From: Aquarana catesbeiana
Lineage: Eukaryota > Chordata > Amphibia > Anura > Ranidae
NCBI RefSeq assembly: GCF_042186555.1
Contig: NC_133335.1
Location: forward strand, 175,485,419 to 175,549,418
Direction: 5' to 3'
Length of the DNA: 64,000 nucleotides
This document shows, in pieces, positions 11,727 through 22,878 of the stretch. The notes beneath the pieces are model-generated. The model searched no databases, was not told the DNA's origin, and saw only the letters and a program-made list of their open reading frames with translations. The translations under genes were made by a program, and so were the position numbers. Position 1 is the first letter of the stretch. Each line of letters starts with the position of its first letter.

Positions 11727-12130
11727 CTTTAAAGAGGAGCTCCAGGCTCCCCCCAAAAAATGAAGTCAGCAGATTCTTCAATCGGTTTTGGGTGCAGGTG
11801 CCGGCATCTGAAGAAAGGAAAACAGTAAGTGAAGCCTTGTGGCTTCACAGTTGGCTTCCTACTGCTCATGCACGAGTGGTGCTGCACCTTGTGAATGGTC
11901 CTGTAGTCTTCTGGGACCTGTGATGTGTCCGAGAAGACTGCGGGTGAAGGTGGGAGGGCAGAACTTCTGGCTCAGTTTGCCACGGCGATCTGAGCCGGAA
12001 GAGGGAGTGGGTACCTGTCAACACCAGGTACCCGCTCCCCCCTCACCCCAAAAAGTTTGAAAAGTGGCAGTAGAGGGGGGATGGTGCAAACAAGTGGAAC
12101 TTCCCCTTTTGGATGGAGCTCTGCTTTAAT
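11727..12130. mobile_element. MITE with about 16-bp inverted ends
   Basis: TTTAAAGAGGAGCTCCA near 11728 is the inverted counterpart of TGGAGCTCTGCTTTAA at 12114-12129, with two mismatches. The interior (GC-rich, C-run and G-run) has no coding capacity. It is a typical frog-type non-autonomous DNA element of about 400 bp. Confidence 0.7.
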
Positions 12131-12258
12131 TCACAGGACAAAGACAGCTAAATATTGACTCCATACACAGTAATAGAAAAAAATTATTTGGTTGCAGGAA
12201 AAAGAATAGCAAAGTGTTTTACTGACTACAAGCACAGTATTTAACTGCTTTTACTAGT

Positions 12259-12435
12259 CCATAGTTTCAGCAGTAAAAAGAGGCCAACACGTTTTGGAGA
12301 ACTGAGGACTCCCCCTTCAACAGGGCTGTATGTAAAAGTGTGATAAAAAAAAAGTATGATAAAACATACATACAGCCCTGATGAAGGGGGAGTCCTCAGT
12401 CCCCCGAAAGGCGTTGGCCTCCTTTTACTGTTAAG
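12259..12435. repeat. Inverted repeat with two head-to-head hammerhead-like cores
   Basis: Two arms of about 60 bp face each other around an A/T-rich centre (about 12335-12365). Both contain GGGGGAGTCCTCAGT and a GGCCAAC/GTTGGCC block. The right arm is a cleaner hammerhead core than the left. Head-to-head terminal repeats occur in Penelope-like elements, so this may be a PLE remnant; no PLE protein is adjacent. Confidence 0.65.
12371..12419 (+). ncRNA. Hammerhead ribozyme-like core with perfect stem II
   Basis: CTGATGA is followed by a hairpin GGGGGA-GTCCTCAG-TCCCCC and then GAAA. These are the two invariant core strands of a hammerhead joined by a perfect 6-bp stem II. GGCG and TTGGCC follow, where stem III and stem I strands would start. 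A full three-stem fold with a cleavage site cannot be settled by eye. Confidence 0.6.
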
Positions 12436-12889
12436 ACTTCAAATAAAATACAAATATACTTACCTTCATTGGATACCGGACGCTCCTTTCCTTCTTTTTC
12501 TTCAGAGCCGACCTTAAGGCGGCATACCGAGGTAGCAGCCCAAGCCCAAACTGGACTCTCCACCACCTTTTTCTTAGACTGGGCAAGGACCTCTGGAAAC
12601 CAATTCCTTTCATCTGCTCACACCCTACCAACCTACAATGCTGACTGATCAAGTCAGTCCAGTGCAATCTACACCCACTTTTCCATTAGCTTTTTCAGGC
12701 TCTCCCCCAGGAATCAGATCCTTGACTGACAGCTCCACTCCACATTGTACGGTCTGTGGGAGGGCCTGAAACAGCTAAGGCAACGTTCTAACTTAGCCCC
12801 CCTTCAGCTTAGCCATGCCCTCAAGCTTTCCCTGCAAGCTTTCTTTATTTTGTAAACAACGGCTTGGGGAGCCAGTCTGTATGATGAGG
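12436..12889. other. No recognisable feature
   Basis: The DNA has mixed composition with short unrelated frames. A possible MITE arm begins with TTAAGACTTCAAATAAAATAC at 12432. I see no gene or clear repeat end. Confidence 0.4.
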
Positions 12890-13600
12890 CTACATTTTAG
12901 TGGGGGTACCCCCAATCCATACCAGGCTCTTTGGGTCTGGTATAGATTTTAAGGGTAACCCCCATGCCAAAGTAAAAAAAATGGCATGGGGTCCCCCCCA
13001 AAATCCATACCAGACCCTTACCTGAGCATGCAGCCCAGCAGGTCAGGAAAGGCAGGGGACAAGCGAGGGGGGCTCGCTGTCCCCCATGTGAATGAGTATG
13101 GGGTGCATTGTACCCAATGTCCCCCATGTGAATTAGTATGGGGTGCACTACTACTCATTCACCATAAAAAAGTGTCAAAAAGAAATAAAAACACACACAG
13201 TTTTTGACAATTCCTTTATTAAAAATAGAAAAACAATGCCCCCCCCCCAATGTAGATCCATCAAAATTCCCCTCAAAATCCAAAGTGCCTGGTATGGCTT
13301 GGGGAAACCCCCACGCTGTTTTTTTTTTCACATTTTTGTATTGACAGCAATGTTTTTTTCTTCTTTCAGCTGTTAGCGGGGAAGCCCACTGACAGCTGAT
13401 GACTCATCCGTTGTTAAGGACGCGGTAGCCAGCTTCTCGGCCCACTCCTTAACAGCCAGCTATTCACTGTGCTCTGTGCCCTGCTGTCAGATTCATTACT
13501 TCAGCCAATCAGAGCCCTAGATTGCACTGTGCATTGTGGGGCGCTTGGTGGGCGAACATCCTGCCGAACTGCTTGGCCCGAACAGTTCGCCCATTTCTAC
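12890..13600 (-). mobile_element. Partial foldback element of the hAT-like series
   Basis: It contains blocks that recur elsewhere in the window: the GGTCTGGTATGGATTTTAAG type (13005-13020 and neighbours), CCCCATACT-ATTCAC, and, on the minus strand, AATAAAGGAATTGTCAAAAAC ending at 13220. The right end, GAACAGTTCGCCCATTTCTAC at 13580-13600, resembles the hAT ends at 24018 and 31186 (CATCCCTA). The left end is not found, so the copy is probably truncated. Confidence 0.5.
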
Positions 13601-13835
13601 TGGCAGGATTTAGAATCACTTTAACAATAGAAACAACAAAAGACAGCAAAGAGTTAGCAACCAGACTAAAGTACAGTTTTCTAACTGACTGACTGAACTA
13701 ATCTTTCCCTATAGAGTTTGTCTGCTTTTACCTATGATTTCCCTACAACATCTTCTAATTCACTGACAATATGGCTACTTTGTGCTCCACTGCCACATTT
13801 GTAGTGAGGGGGCTGGCTTAAAGTGGTTCTAAGGC

Positions 13836-15690
13836 CTCATGCACACAGAGCATTAGAAAAAACGAGCTGCAAAGCCACTACCAACACCAGGAAAAAGCGC
13901 TGTAAAAACGTGCTTTTAGTAGCTTTTGCATTGCCGTTAATGCACGTTTAGCCGTGCTAGCTTTTAGCTGAATTTCTCTGCCTCTATTCAAAATCAATGG
14001 CTCCCTATGAGAGCCAATCAGTTTGAATAGAAGTTGCACCAGAAGTCAGATCACGATGAGCCGACTTGCGGTGCGGCTTGTGCGCTGAGGATCTTGTAGG
14101 GGAACCCTCGGCAAAATGAAAAAAAAAAAAAAAAAAAAAAAAAACACTGGCGTGGGGCCTCCCCCCAATAGCATACCCAACCCATCAGTCTGGCATGGAT
14201 TTTAAGGGGAACCCCCATGCCATTCGGTCCCCCGCAAAATCCATACCAGACCCTTATCCCAGCACGCAGCCCGGCAGGTCAGGAAAGGGGGGGACGCTTG
14301 CTTGTTTCCCCCCCATCCTGGCCATATGCCTTCAACATGGGGGGTGGGTGCTTTAGGGCAGGGGGGTAAGGGGCCACCGGTAATGTCATCTGGAGGCCCC
14401 ACCCCCTTGTGACGTTACAGCCCTATCATGCCCCAGGCTGTGACGTCACATGGGGGTGGGGCCTCCGGATGACATCACCAGGTGGCCCAGCCCTATAGCT
14501 ATATAAGGCACATAGCAGCCCTAGCATCCTATATAAGGCTATATAAGGTACATAGCAGCCCTACAGTGGGAGAGAACGTCGAGAAAGAAGAACCGGCAGA
14601 GGGAGAAGACAGCGGAGAGAGGAGAACCTGCAGAGGGAGAAGACAGCAGAGAGAGGAGAACCGGCAGAGGGAGAAGACAGTGGAGAGAGGAGAACCAGCA
14701 GTGGAAGAAGACATCAGCAGAGAGTGGAGAAACAGAGGATGAAGACATCGCCGGACAGAGAAGAAATCGGAAGGAGAAGAGATGCTGGAGCTGCTTCAAT
14801 AAATTACTTTGTCAAAAACCTGTGTACTGTTTTTATTTCTGACACTTTTTTTGGGTGAATGGGTAAGGGTACAGTGTACCCCATACTCATTCACATAGGG
14901 TGGGGGGCCAGGATCTTAAAGTGGGCTATCAGATTCCGATAAGCCCCCCCACCTGCAGACCCCGACAACCAACAGCCAGGGTTGTCGGGAAGAGGCCCAT
15001 GTCCCCATCAACATGGGGACAAGGTGCTTTGGGGTGGGGGGCGCCCCTGCCCCAAAGCACCCACCCCTCCCACGTTGAGGGCAGGTGGCTTGGTATGGTC
15101 CAGGAGGGGGGTGGTGCTTACTTGTGTAAGGATAAGGGTCTGGTAAGGATTTTGGGGGGGCCCATTCCATTTTTTTTTGGCGTGGGGGTTCCCCTTAAAA
15201 TCCATACCAGGCCAAAGGGTCTGGTATAGTCTTGGGGGGGAACCCCACGGCAGTTTTTTTTTTTCATTTTGGCGAGGGTTCCCCTTCAAGATACTCAGCA
15301 CACAAGCCGCACAGAAAGTCGGATCATCGTGATCTGACTTCGGGTGCGACTTCTATTCAAATCAATGTGCTCTTATAGGTAACCACTGATTTTGACATGT
15401 CAAAAAAAACAAAACACTTGACGAGGCTTAATGCGGCTGTATCCAGCGTTAAGCTGCGTTTAGCAGCTTTTACCAGTGTCAGACGTTTTTACAGCTGTAA
15501 CGCCGGTCCTCAGAACTCGCTGGCCCTGTTTTTTTTTTTTGCAGCTTGAAAACACCTATGCCACTTACAGCTCCTAAAAGCCTGTGTGTGCATGGACACA
15601 TAGAATAAGATGGAGAGGCGTTGTTAAGCTGCAAAAAAAAAACTCTGACTCTGCTAAAAGCAGTTGTAAACACACCCTGTGTGCAGGAGA
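13836..15690. mobile_element. Foldback element with inverted arms and an internal TATA-ORF-AATAAA unit
   Basis: The left arm (GGCCTCATGCACACAGAG, then CTATTCAAA-TCAATG and GATCACGATGAGCCGACTT) and the right arm (GTCGGATCATCGTGATCTGACTT, then CTATTCAAATCAATG and CCCTGTGTGCAGGAGACC) are inverted relatives. Inside are the same CCATACCAGACCCTTAT blocks as in the hAT foldback at 18623-24018. The centre carries a TATA-like motif, a purine-rich frame and AATAAA. I see no transposase, so it is non-autonomous. Confidence 0.6.
14482..14803 (+). other. TATA-like motif, Glu/Arg-rich short frame and AATAAA inside the foldback element
   Basis: GGCTATATAAGG occurs at about 14527, and a related CTATATAAGG lies 25 bases upstream. 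A purine-rich stretch made of about 36-bp repeats (GAGGAGAACC-GCAGAGGGAGAAGACAG) gives an open frame of 86 codons, 14482-14742, with Glu, Arg and Gln as main residues. AGATGCTGGAGCTGC and AATAAA (14798-14803) follow, then TTTGTCAAAAACC. The same order is seen in the arms of the hAT foldback. Low-complexity frames like this arise easily from purine repeats, so coding is not established. No domain is recognisable. Confidence 0.35.
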
Positions 15691-16096
15691 CCTAAAGCTT
15701 TCTTTTTTGTATTAAAATAACAAACATATCTATACTTACCTGCTCTGCGCAATGCTTTTGCACAGAGCAGCCCTGATCCTGTTCTTCTGGGGTTCCCCGC
15801 CGGCGCTCCAGGCCCCTCCTATTCATCAAGTGCCCCCGCGGAAAGCAGCTTTCCCTGGGGGCACCCGTGCATGCTTGCCCCTGACCCCCGCTGTTGTGCC
15901 CTGCTTCCGTGTCACAGTAATTCATTGACAAAGCTATCAATCTGTCCAATGAGGAAAGAAACAGCGGCGGAAGTCGCTGCGCTCATGCACATCACTGGAT
16001 CAGACTCAGATAAGAAAAAGGGGGGGTCTGGGGGGAAACTGCAGCACAGAAGGCTTTTACACCTTAATGCATAGAATGCATTAAGGTGAAAAACCT
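15691..16096. mobile_element. MITE with internal TAATGCAT palindrome (copy 1)
   Basis: It starts at about 15691 with TAAAGCTTTCTTTTTT and runs through CTTACCTGCTCTGCGCA and TTTTGCACAGAGCAGCCCTG. It ends in CACCTTAATGCATAGAATGC and its complement. The same order of blocks is found at 38738-39172 and, inverted, at 17353-17845. It is a non-coding, non-autonomous DNA element. Confidence 0.7.
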
Positions 16097-16297
16097 TAAA
16101 GTGAAAGTCCATGCTAAAACGAAAATCCCTGCATCTATAGACACCAACATTCTAACACTAACCTTTCTAGCCCTGTAAAGAAAAAATCAGTATACATACC
16201 TTTTCAGCAGTCAGTGGCGTCTCCAGTTTTCATATTTAGGGGGGGCACACGGGGGACAGTAGGGGGGCCAACTATAAAAATGTATATTTCTTTCTCG

Positions 16298-16434
16298 TAC
16301 ATCACGGGACACAGAACCTCAGTAATTACTGATGGGTTATGGGAATCACAAGGTGATTGGACACTGGTCACACCCTAGACAGGAAGTTCAACCCCCTATA
16401 TAACCCCTCCCCTTACTGGGGATACCTCAGTTTT
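16298..16434 (+). repeat. DIRS left inverted terminal repeat with TATA-like motif
   Basis: The repeat runs from CGTACATCACGGGACACAG to GGGGATACCTCAGTTTT and matches 35321-35475 in inverted orientation along about 135 bases. CCCCCTATATAACCCC at about 16395 is a TATA-like motif and may start transcription of the element. Confidence 0.85.
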
Positions 16435-16848
16435 TTCGCCAGTGTCTTAGGTGTTGGTCACGAATAAGATGTGCTGTGCTAAGCTCCAAAGGGATATCCT
16501 ACACTGGGGCAAGCCATGCAACCGGATCCATTCAAAGTACTTTTTTAGGTCAAATTGGATGGTACCCAGGCCTCGTGTCCGAAGAAACGAGGTTTTACCT
16601 GTAACGCTTCTCTTTTTAGAGAGCTGGACCCCGGGATCCAGTATTTGTTTTTTTCAGCCATATCCCTGGCGGGGTGCTTTACGGGCCCAGAACTGCGGAT
16701 CCTCCTATTCTAGGGGGCCCCATTCTCTGAAGGTTTTTCCAAAAGGAGCCCACCGTGAGAGGTGAAGATTGGGTCTGTATAACAGAACCCTGCAGCTGGA
16801 TAAGGTAAGGGAGACTCCTCAGAATGTTTTAATTATAGTAGATTTCTG

Positions 16849-17358
16849 CTTTAAAGTGGGGTTCCACCCAAAAAACAAAAATACCTGTAAAAATTCTAAA
16901 AACAAAAAACAAAAAAACATTTGGATATTTTTTTTTTTCACTTACCTCTAAATGCCTGTTGCTAGGTGGTCCCTCGTAGTCTGCCTGTTCCTTTGCCTGG
17001 GCTGGTGACATCACTTCCCCCCAGGCACAGGAAGGGCTCCGCTCTGCTCCCTCCCTCCTGTCAATCATCTGGGACCCATTACAGGTCCCAGGTGATTGAG
17101 CGGCCAATCACGGCGCGCGGCGCCGCTCGCGCATGCGCAGTGGGTGCCAGGCTGTGAAGCCACAGCCCGGCGCCCACAGTTGAAATGCCGGCGCCGACGA
17201 GCGGAGGGGGGGGACGAGCGGGGCTTCGATCCCCCACATCGCTGGACCCAGGGACAGGTAAGTGTCCAATTAAAAGTCAGCAGCTGCAGTATTTGTAGCT
17301 GCTGACTTTTAATTTTTTTTTTTTTTTAATGGAGCCCCCGGTGGAACTCCTCTTTAAA
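16849..17358. mobile_element. MITE inside the DIRS 5' region
   Basis: CTTTAAAGTGGGGTTCCACC at the left is the imperfect inverted counterpart of GGTGGAACTCCTCTTTAAAG at the right. The interior includes an inverted pair around AGTCAGCAGCTGCAG / CTGCTGACTTTTAATT (17275-17312) and GC-rich DNA with no gene. Confidence 0.75.
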
Positions 17359-17845
17359 GGGGTTGTAAAGGTAAAAATTTTTTCACCTTAATGCATTCTA
17401 TGCATTAAGGTGAAAAAACTTTTGACAGTACCGCCGCCCCCAGGCCCCCCGTTTTACTTACCTCGTCATCGTCATCTTCATTGCAGCTCAGCCTGGTCGC
17501 TGATTGGCTGCAGTGGATGGATTGAAAGCAGCGCAGCCATTGGCTCGCGCTGCTGTCAATCACATCCGATGACGCGGCGCGCCGGGGGGCGGGGCCGAGT
17601 GATACAGCGAGCGGCTATAGCTGCCGGCTGTATCACGGGAGTGCGCCCGCAAGCACTCACCACCATGCGAGGGAGCTCGCATTAAGGTGGTAAATGCTTG
17701 CGGGGAGGAGCTGAAACAGCCGCCGAGGGACCCCAGAAGACCAGGTTCGGGGCCACTCTGTGCAGAACGAGCTGCACAGTGAAGGTAAGTATAACATGTT
17801 TGTTATTTTAAAAAAAAAAAAAAATTACCTTTACAACCCCTTTAA
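17353..17845. mobile_element. MITE with internal TAATGCAT palindrome (copy 2, inverted)
   Basis: The ends AAAGGGGTTGTAAAGGTAA and TTACCTTTACAACCCCTTT are perfect inverted repeats of 19 bp. It carries TTCACCTTAATGCATTCTAT and its complement next to the left end. It abuts the previous MITE, sharing TTTAAAG at the junction. Confidence 0.85.
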
Positions 17846-18410
17846 GTAAATGTATGCTATGCCTAATGTCACCACCGGGGGCTGCCAAGAGCACATACCT
17901 TTTCATGCTTGTTCTGTCTGTCTCAGTGTCCACACTGTACGCTCCTCCAGCCAGGCTCCAGGTAGGATGGGTTGGGGGCTCTCTCCTTAGGGATACTCCC
18001 CCCGTGATTTAGGGAGGCCGGGGTGGCCTGAACTACAGCGGTAGTATACCGCACTACCACCACCACCGCTGCTACTGTTCGGCAGGTTCCCCATCCACCG
18101 GCCCTTCTCTCTCCTCCACCCCAGCCTCCCCTCCATGCTTGTCCCGAGGATTGGAGCCTCAGCTCGCGTGGGAAAGCGCACGTTTTTTGAAAAAAACGAG
18201 GGGGTGGGGGGGTGGGGTGGTCGGAGGTTGGGGGGCGGAGCATTAACGCGACGTCAGGCGTGTTTAAACGTCCACATCGCTGGCTACACAGGCTATAAAG
18301 TGCACACTTTTTCAGGTGCACACAGCCTTTGGAGGGACACAGAGCTGACAGGCGCATGTGAGGTGGGACACAGGCATTCTCCCAGGCAGCATTTACTTAG
18401 AAACACCGGA
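17846..18410. other. Unassigned part of the DIRS 5' region
   Basis: The stretch is GC-rich with short frames on both strands but no recognised product. A GTGGTAGT/GCACTACCACCACC stretch lies at about 18045-18075. It may be DIRS leader or a further small insertion; I cannot tell which. Confidence 0.35.
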
Positions 18411-18816
18411 CTGAGCATTGGTAGCAGCGGCAGTTACTGAACTACATCGCTCAGCAGTCAATTTTTTTTGTGGTACCTCCACCTTTTGTTGCTTTGCACT
18501 ATGGGTAGAAGAGGTACAAATACCCCAAAAACCAGAGGCTCTAGGGGATCTCCCTCAGGCTCTGAGGACCCCCCTTCTCCAGCACCTTCCCCCCCTGAAG
18601 ACCTGGGATGGCTGGCCAGGGATAGGGATGAGCTTCGAGTTCGAGTCGAACTCATGTTCGACTCGAACATTGGCTGTTCGCAAGTTCGCCGAACAGCGAA
18701 CAATTTGGGGTGTTCGCGGCAAATTCGAATGCCGCGGAACACCCTTTAAAAGTCTATGGGAGAAATCAAAAGTGCTAATTTTAAAGGCTAATATGCAAGT
18801 TATTGTCATAAAAAGT

Positions 18817-19346
18817 ATTTTTATATAGTCAGTGGATCCACGCTACAGGCTATGCTTGCAACTGCAGCCCCCCTATGTAGGCAGGGGACACCAACGTGTA
18901 CCCTCGAAGAATTGATATAAAAGATATATAGGGAGTGGCGCTGTGCATAAGGGAATTAATGGCATATAATAATTGTCTATTGATTATAATGAATGTGTCT
19001 ATAAGACATAGTATAGAGAACGGCAAAAACAATGAAGATGTGGATACAAAAACTTATATCCCACATAGGAATCAATAAGTGCTGATAAAAGAAGTATGGA
19101 TACAAATAGGTGTTCAGTACAACCTTAATCCCATAACCAAATTAAACACTAGTGATCTTTAGTGGTATAATATGATGTGCATGATAAGTGCCAGAATATC
19201 AAGTGCAATCCAATTAAGTGTTCCAGCACCTGCTGGAATGAGCTACAAGTGATGTATGAAGGAGGAGGTATCCACAACCCTCTAAGGTGCAGTGCTAAGA
19301 AAGTAAAAATAAATTGATATAAAAATAAAATTTTTTTATGTGAAAA

Positions 19347-19439
<93 letters not shown>

Positions 19440-20709
19440 ACGTGGAAGTGATATATAGTAGAAGTGAGATACGGAATAAAAACTAGTGGTTAATAAATTA
19501 ATTGTGACTCTAATAGACTGGTAATAACACAATTAAATAGCAGCACTAGGTCTCATGTGAGATACGCAAATAAGAGTAAATTTCATGTAAAATGTCAAAA
19601 AGTTCATATATTATCTTCCACCCGACATCTTCCAGACTTTCTAAAGACACGATCCCCCCTGATGTGATTCCACTCACCGGAACGCTATACCCCTGCAGGG
19701 GTATAAGCATAAGATGTTTCTATTCCAGGTACCGATCAAATCCGGGTGCCGATCGAGTCCTTGTATGGTGGTGTCCTCTCGCCTCTGGTTTTCCAATCCA
19801 GATCAGCCTCTCCAACAAATGAAGGAAAAGGGGGGGGGGGGGGAGTTGATGATCCCCTAACGCGATCCTATCTCCAGCCAGACATCCGCTCCAAAGATGT
19901 TATATGGAATAAAGAAGTTTTGTCCACATAGCGTAACTCCTTTTAAACCGTTTATTTATTAAAAATCATACAGTCCAACAAAGCGGAGTTAATTTCAAGG
20001 AATGAATTTAAAAAACGAGGAGGGAGCGTACAAGCTCTCTAACTCCCCTTGCTGTCCCGGGACTCCCGGAGTTGCGAACAACGCTGCGTCCCGGGACAGC
20101 AAGGGGAGTTAGAGAGCTTGTACGCTCCCTCCTCGTTTTTTAAATTCATTCCTTGAAATTAACTCCGCTTTGTTGGACTGTATGATTTTTAATAAATAAA
20201 CGGTTTAAAAGGAGTTACGCTATGTGGACAAAACTTCTTTATTCCATATAACATCTTTGGAGCGGATGTCCGGCTGGAGATAGGATCGCGTTAGGGGATC
20301 ATCAACCCCCCCCCCCCCCTTTTCCTTCCTTTGTTGGAGAGGCTGATCTGGATTGGAAAACCAGAGGCGAGAGGACACCACCATACAAGGACTCGATCGG
20401 CAGCCGGATTTGATCGGTACCTGGAATAGAAACATCTTATGCTTATACCCCTGCAGGGGTATAGCGTTCCGGTGAGTGGAATCACATCAGGGGGGATCGT
20501 GTCTTTAGAAAGTCTGGAAGATGTCGGGTGGAAGATAATATATGAACTTTTTGACATTTTACATGAAATTTACTCTTATTTGCGTATTTCACATGAGACC
20601 TAGTGCTGCTATTTAATTGTGTTATTACCAGTCTATTAGAGTCACAATTAATTTATTAACCACTAGTTTTTATTCCGTATCTCACTTCTACTATATATCA
20701 CTTCCACGT

Positions 20710-20768
<59 letters not shown>

Positions 20769-21201
20769 TTTTCACATAAAAAATTTTTATTTTTATATCA
20801 ATTTATTTTTACTTTCTTAGCACTGCACCTTAGAGGGTTGTGGATACCTCCTCCTTCATACATCACTTGTAGCTCATTCCAGCAGGTGCTGGAACACTTA
20901 ATTGGATTGCACTTGATATTCTGGCACTTATCATGCACATCATATTATACCACTAAAGATCACTAGTGTTTAATTTGGTTATGGGATTAAGGTTGTACTG
21001 AACACCTATTTGTATCCATACTTCTTTTATCAGCACTTATTGATTCCTATGTGGGATATAAGTTTTTGTATCCACATCTTCATTGTTTTTGCCGTTCTCT
21101 ATACTATGTCTTATAGACACATTCATTATAATCAATAGACAATTATTATATGCCATTAATTCCCTTATGCACAGCGCCACTCCCTATATATCTTTTATAT
21201 C
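18817..21201. mobile_element. 2.4-kb palindromic insert with 16-bp target duplication
   Basis: TATTGTCATAAAAAGT occurs on both sides (18801-18816 and 21202-21217). The insert starts with about 95 unpaired bases. It is then a nearly perfect palindrome: 18914-20062 pairs with 20089-21201 around a 26-base loop centred at 20075. The arms differ mainly in the length of a (TA)n run (about 19348-19432 against about 20717-20766) and a G/C run. A duplication of this length is more like target-primed retrotransposition than a cut-and-paste element. No protein is recognisable. Confidence 0.85.
19348..19432. repeat. (TA)n microsatellite
   Basis: A pure alternating TA run lies in the left arm of the palindromic insert. 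Its partner in the right arm (about 20717-20766) is shorter. Confidence 0.95.
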
Positions 21202-21202
21202 T

Positions 21203-22524
21203 ATTGTCATAAAAAGTGTTTGGGGACCCAGGTCCTGCCCCAGGGGACATGGATCAATGCAAAAAAAAGTTTTAAAAACGGACGTTTTTTCAGGAGCAGT
21301 GATTTTAATAATGCTTAAAGTCAAACAATAAAAGTGTAATATCCCTTTAAATTTCGAACCTGGGGGGTGTCTATAGTATGCCTGTAAAGGGGCGCATGTT
21401 TCCTGTGTTTAGAACAGTCTGACAGCAAAATGACATTTTGAAGGAAAAAACTCATTTAAAACTACCCTCGGCTATTGCATTGCCGACAATACACATAGAA
21501 ATTCATTGATAAAAACGGCATGGGAATTCCCCAAAGGGGAACCCCGAACCAAAATTAAAAAAAAAAAATGACGTGGGAGTCCCCCTAAATTCCATACCAG
21601 GCCCTTCATGTCTGGTATGGATATTAAGGGGAACCCCGGCCAAAATTTAAAAAAAAAATTACGTGGGGTTCCCCCTAAATTCCATACCAGACCCTTCAGG
21701 TCTGGTATGGATTTTAAGGGGAACCCCGCACCAAAAAAAAAAAAAAAAACGGCGTGGGGTCCCCCCAAAAATCCATACCAGACCCTTATCCGAGCACGCA
21801 ACCTGGCAGGCCGCAGGAAAAGAGGGGGGGACGAGAGTGCACCCCCCCCTCCTGAACCGTACCAGGCCACATGCCCTCAACATTGGGAGGGTGCTTTGGG
21901 GTAGCCCCCCAAAACACCTTGTCCCCATGTTGATGAGGACAAGGGCCTCATCCCCACAACCCTGGCTGGTGGTTGTGGGGGTCTGCGGGCGGGGGGCTTA
22001 TCGGAATCTGGAAGCCCCCTTTAACAAGGGGACCCCAGATCCCGCCCCCCCCTGTGTGAAATGGTAAGGGGGTACAAAAGTACCCCTACCATTTCACTAA
22101 AAAACTGTCAAAAATGTTAAAAATGACAAGAGACAGTTTTTGACAATTCCTTTATTTAAATACTTCTTCTTTCTTCTATCTTCCTTCATCTTCTGGTTCT
22201 TCTGGCTCTTCTGGTTCTTCCTCCGGCGTTCTCGTCCAGCATCTCCTCCGCGGCGTCTTCTATCTTCTTCTCCTCGGGCCGCTCCGCACCCATGGCATGG
22301 GGGGAGGCTCCCGCTCTTCTCTTCTTCTTCATCTTCTTCTCTTCTTCTTTTCTTCTCTTCTTCATTTTCTTCTCCGGGCCGCTCCTCACACATGCTAGCA
22401 TGGCGGGAGCCTCCCGCTGTGTGACGGCGCTCCTCGTCTGACAGTTCTTAAATAACGGGGGGCGGGGCCACCCGGTGACCCCGCCCCCCTCTAACGCACG
22501 GTGACTTGACGGGACTTCCCTGTG
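21203..22524 (-). repeat. Left arm of the hAT foldback (inner part)
   Basis: The arm mirrors 22541-23866. In order from the outside it holds GTTTGGGGACCC, a block with three decaying tandem units of the type CCATACCAGACCCTTCAGGT followed by GGGGAACCCCG and an A-run (21540-21790), a GGGACAAGGTGTTTTGGGG-type block, then on the minus strand AATAAA (22151-22156), a 71-codon Lys/Arg/Glu-rich frame and GC-box/TATA-like DNA at the centre. Confidence 0.8.
22186..22401 (-). other. 71-codon Lys/Arg/Glu-rich frame, left arm
   Basis: This is an open frame from ATG to TGA on the minus strand. It begins MLACVRSGPEKKMKKRR, continues through AEEMLDENAGG and ends RRARRTRR. Upstream on the same strand (22442-22490) are GC boxes and a TTATTTAAG-type motif; AATAAA follows at 22151-22156. 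It mirrors 22663-22878 with a few differences near the start. No domain is recognised. The sequence is a purine-rich low-complexity tract, so the frame may be fortuitous. Confidence 0.35.
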
Positions 22525-22576
22525 ACGTCATGGGGAATGCCACAGGGAAGTCCCGTCATGTCCCGTGCGTCAGAGG

Positions 22577-22617
22577 GGGGCGGGGTCACCGGGTGGCCCC
22601 GCCCCCCGTTATTTAAG
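22577..22617 (+). promoter_or_regulatory. Promoter-like GC boxes and TATA-like motif (right arm)
   Basis: GGGGCGGGG-type boxes occur at about 22577 and 22597, and TTATTTAAG at 22609-22617, about 45 bases before the first ATG of the purine-rich frame. The mirror image exists on the minus strand at 22446-22490, so the element has a bidirectional arrangement around its centre. Confidence 0.4.
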
Positions 22618-22662
22618 AACTGTCAAACGAGGAGCGCCGTCACACAGCGGGAGCCTCCCTTC

Positions 22663-22878
22663 ATGCCAGCATGGATGCGGAGCGGCCCGGTGAAGAAAAT
22701 GAAGAAGAGAAGAAGAGAAGAAGAGAAGAAGATGAAGAAGAAGAGAAGAGCGGGAGCCTCCCCCCATGCCATGGGTGCGGAGCGGCCCGAGGAGAAGAAG
22801 ATAGAAGACGCCGCGGAGGAGATGCTGGACGAGAACGCCGGAGGAAGAACCAGAAGAGCCAGAAGAACCAGAAGATGA
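22663..22878 (+). other. 71-codon Lys/Arg/Glu-rich frame, right arm
   Basis: It begins MPAWMRSGPVKKMKKRRR and shares the rest of its sequence with the left-arm frame. A second frame from 22671 runs 98 codons past the AATAAA. It is highly basic and acidic with no hydrophobic core or known motif. Agreement between the arms follows from their being copies, so it is not evidence of selection. Confidence 0.35.

Noticed and set aside
17410..17685. Possible GC-rich host exon
   Set aside because: It lies wholly within a MITE bounded by perfect inverted repeats.
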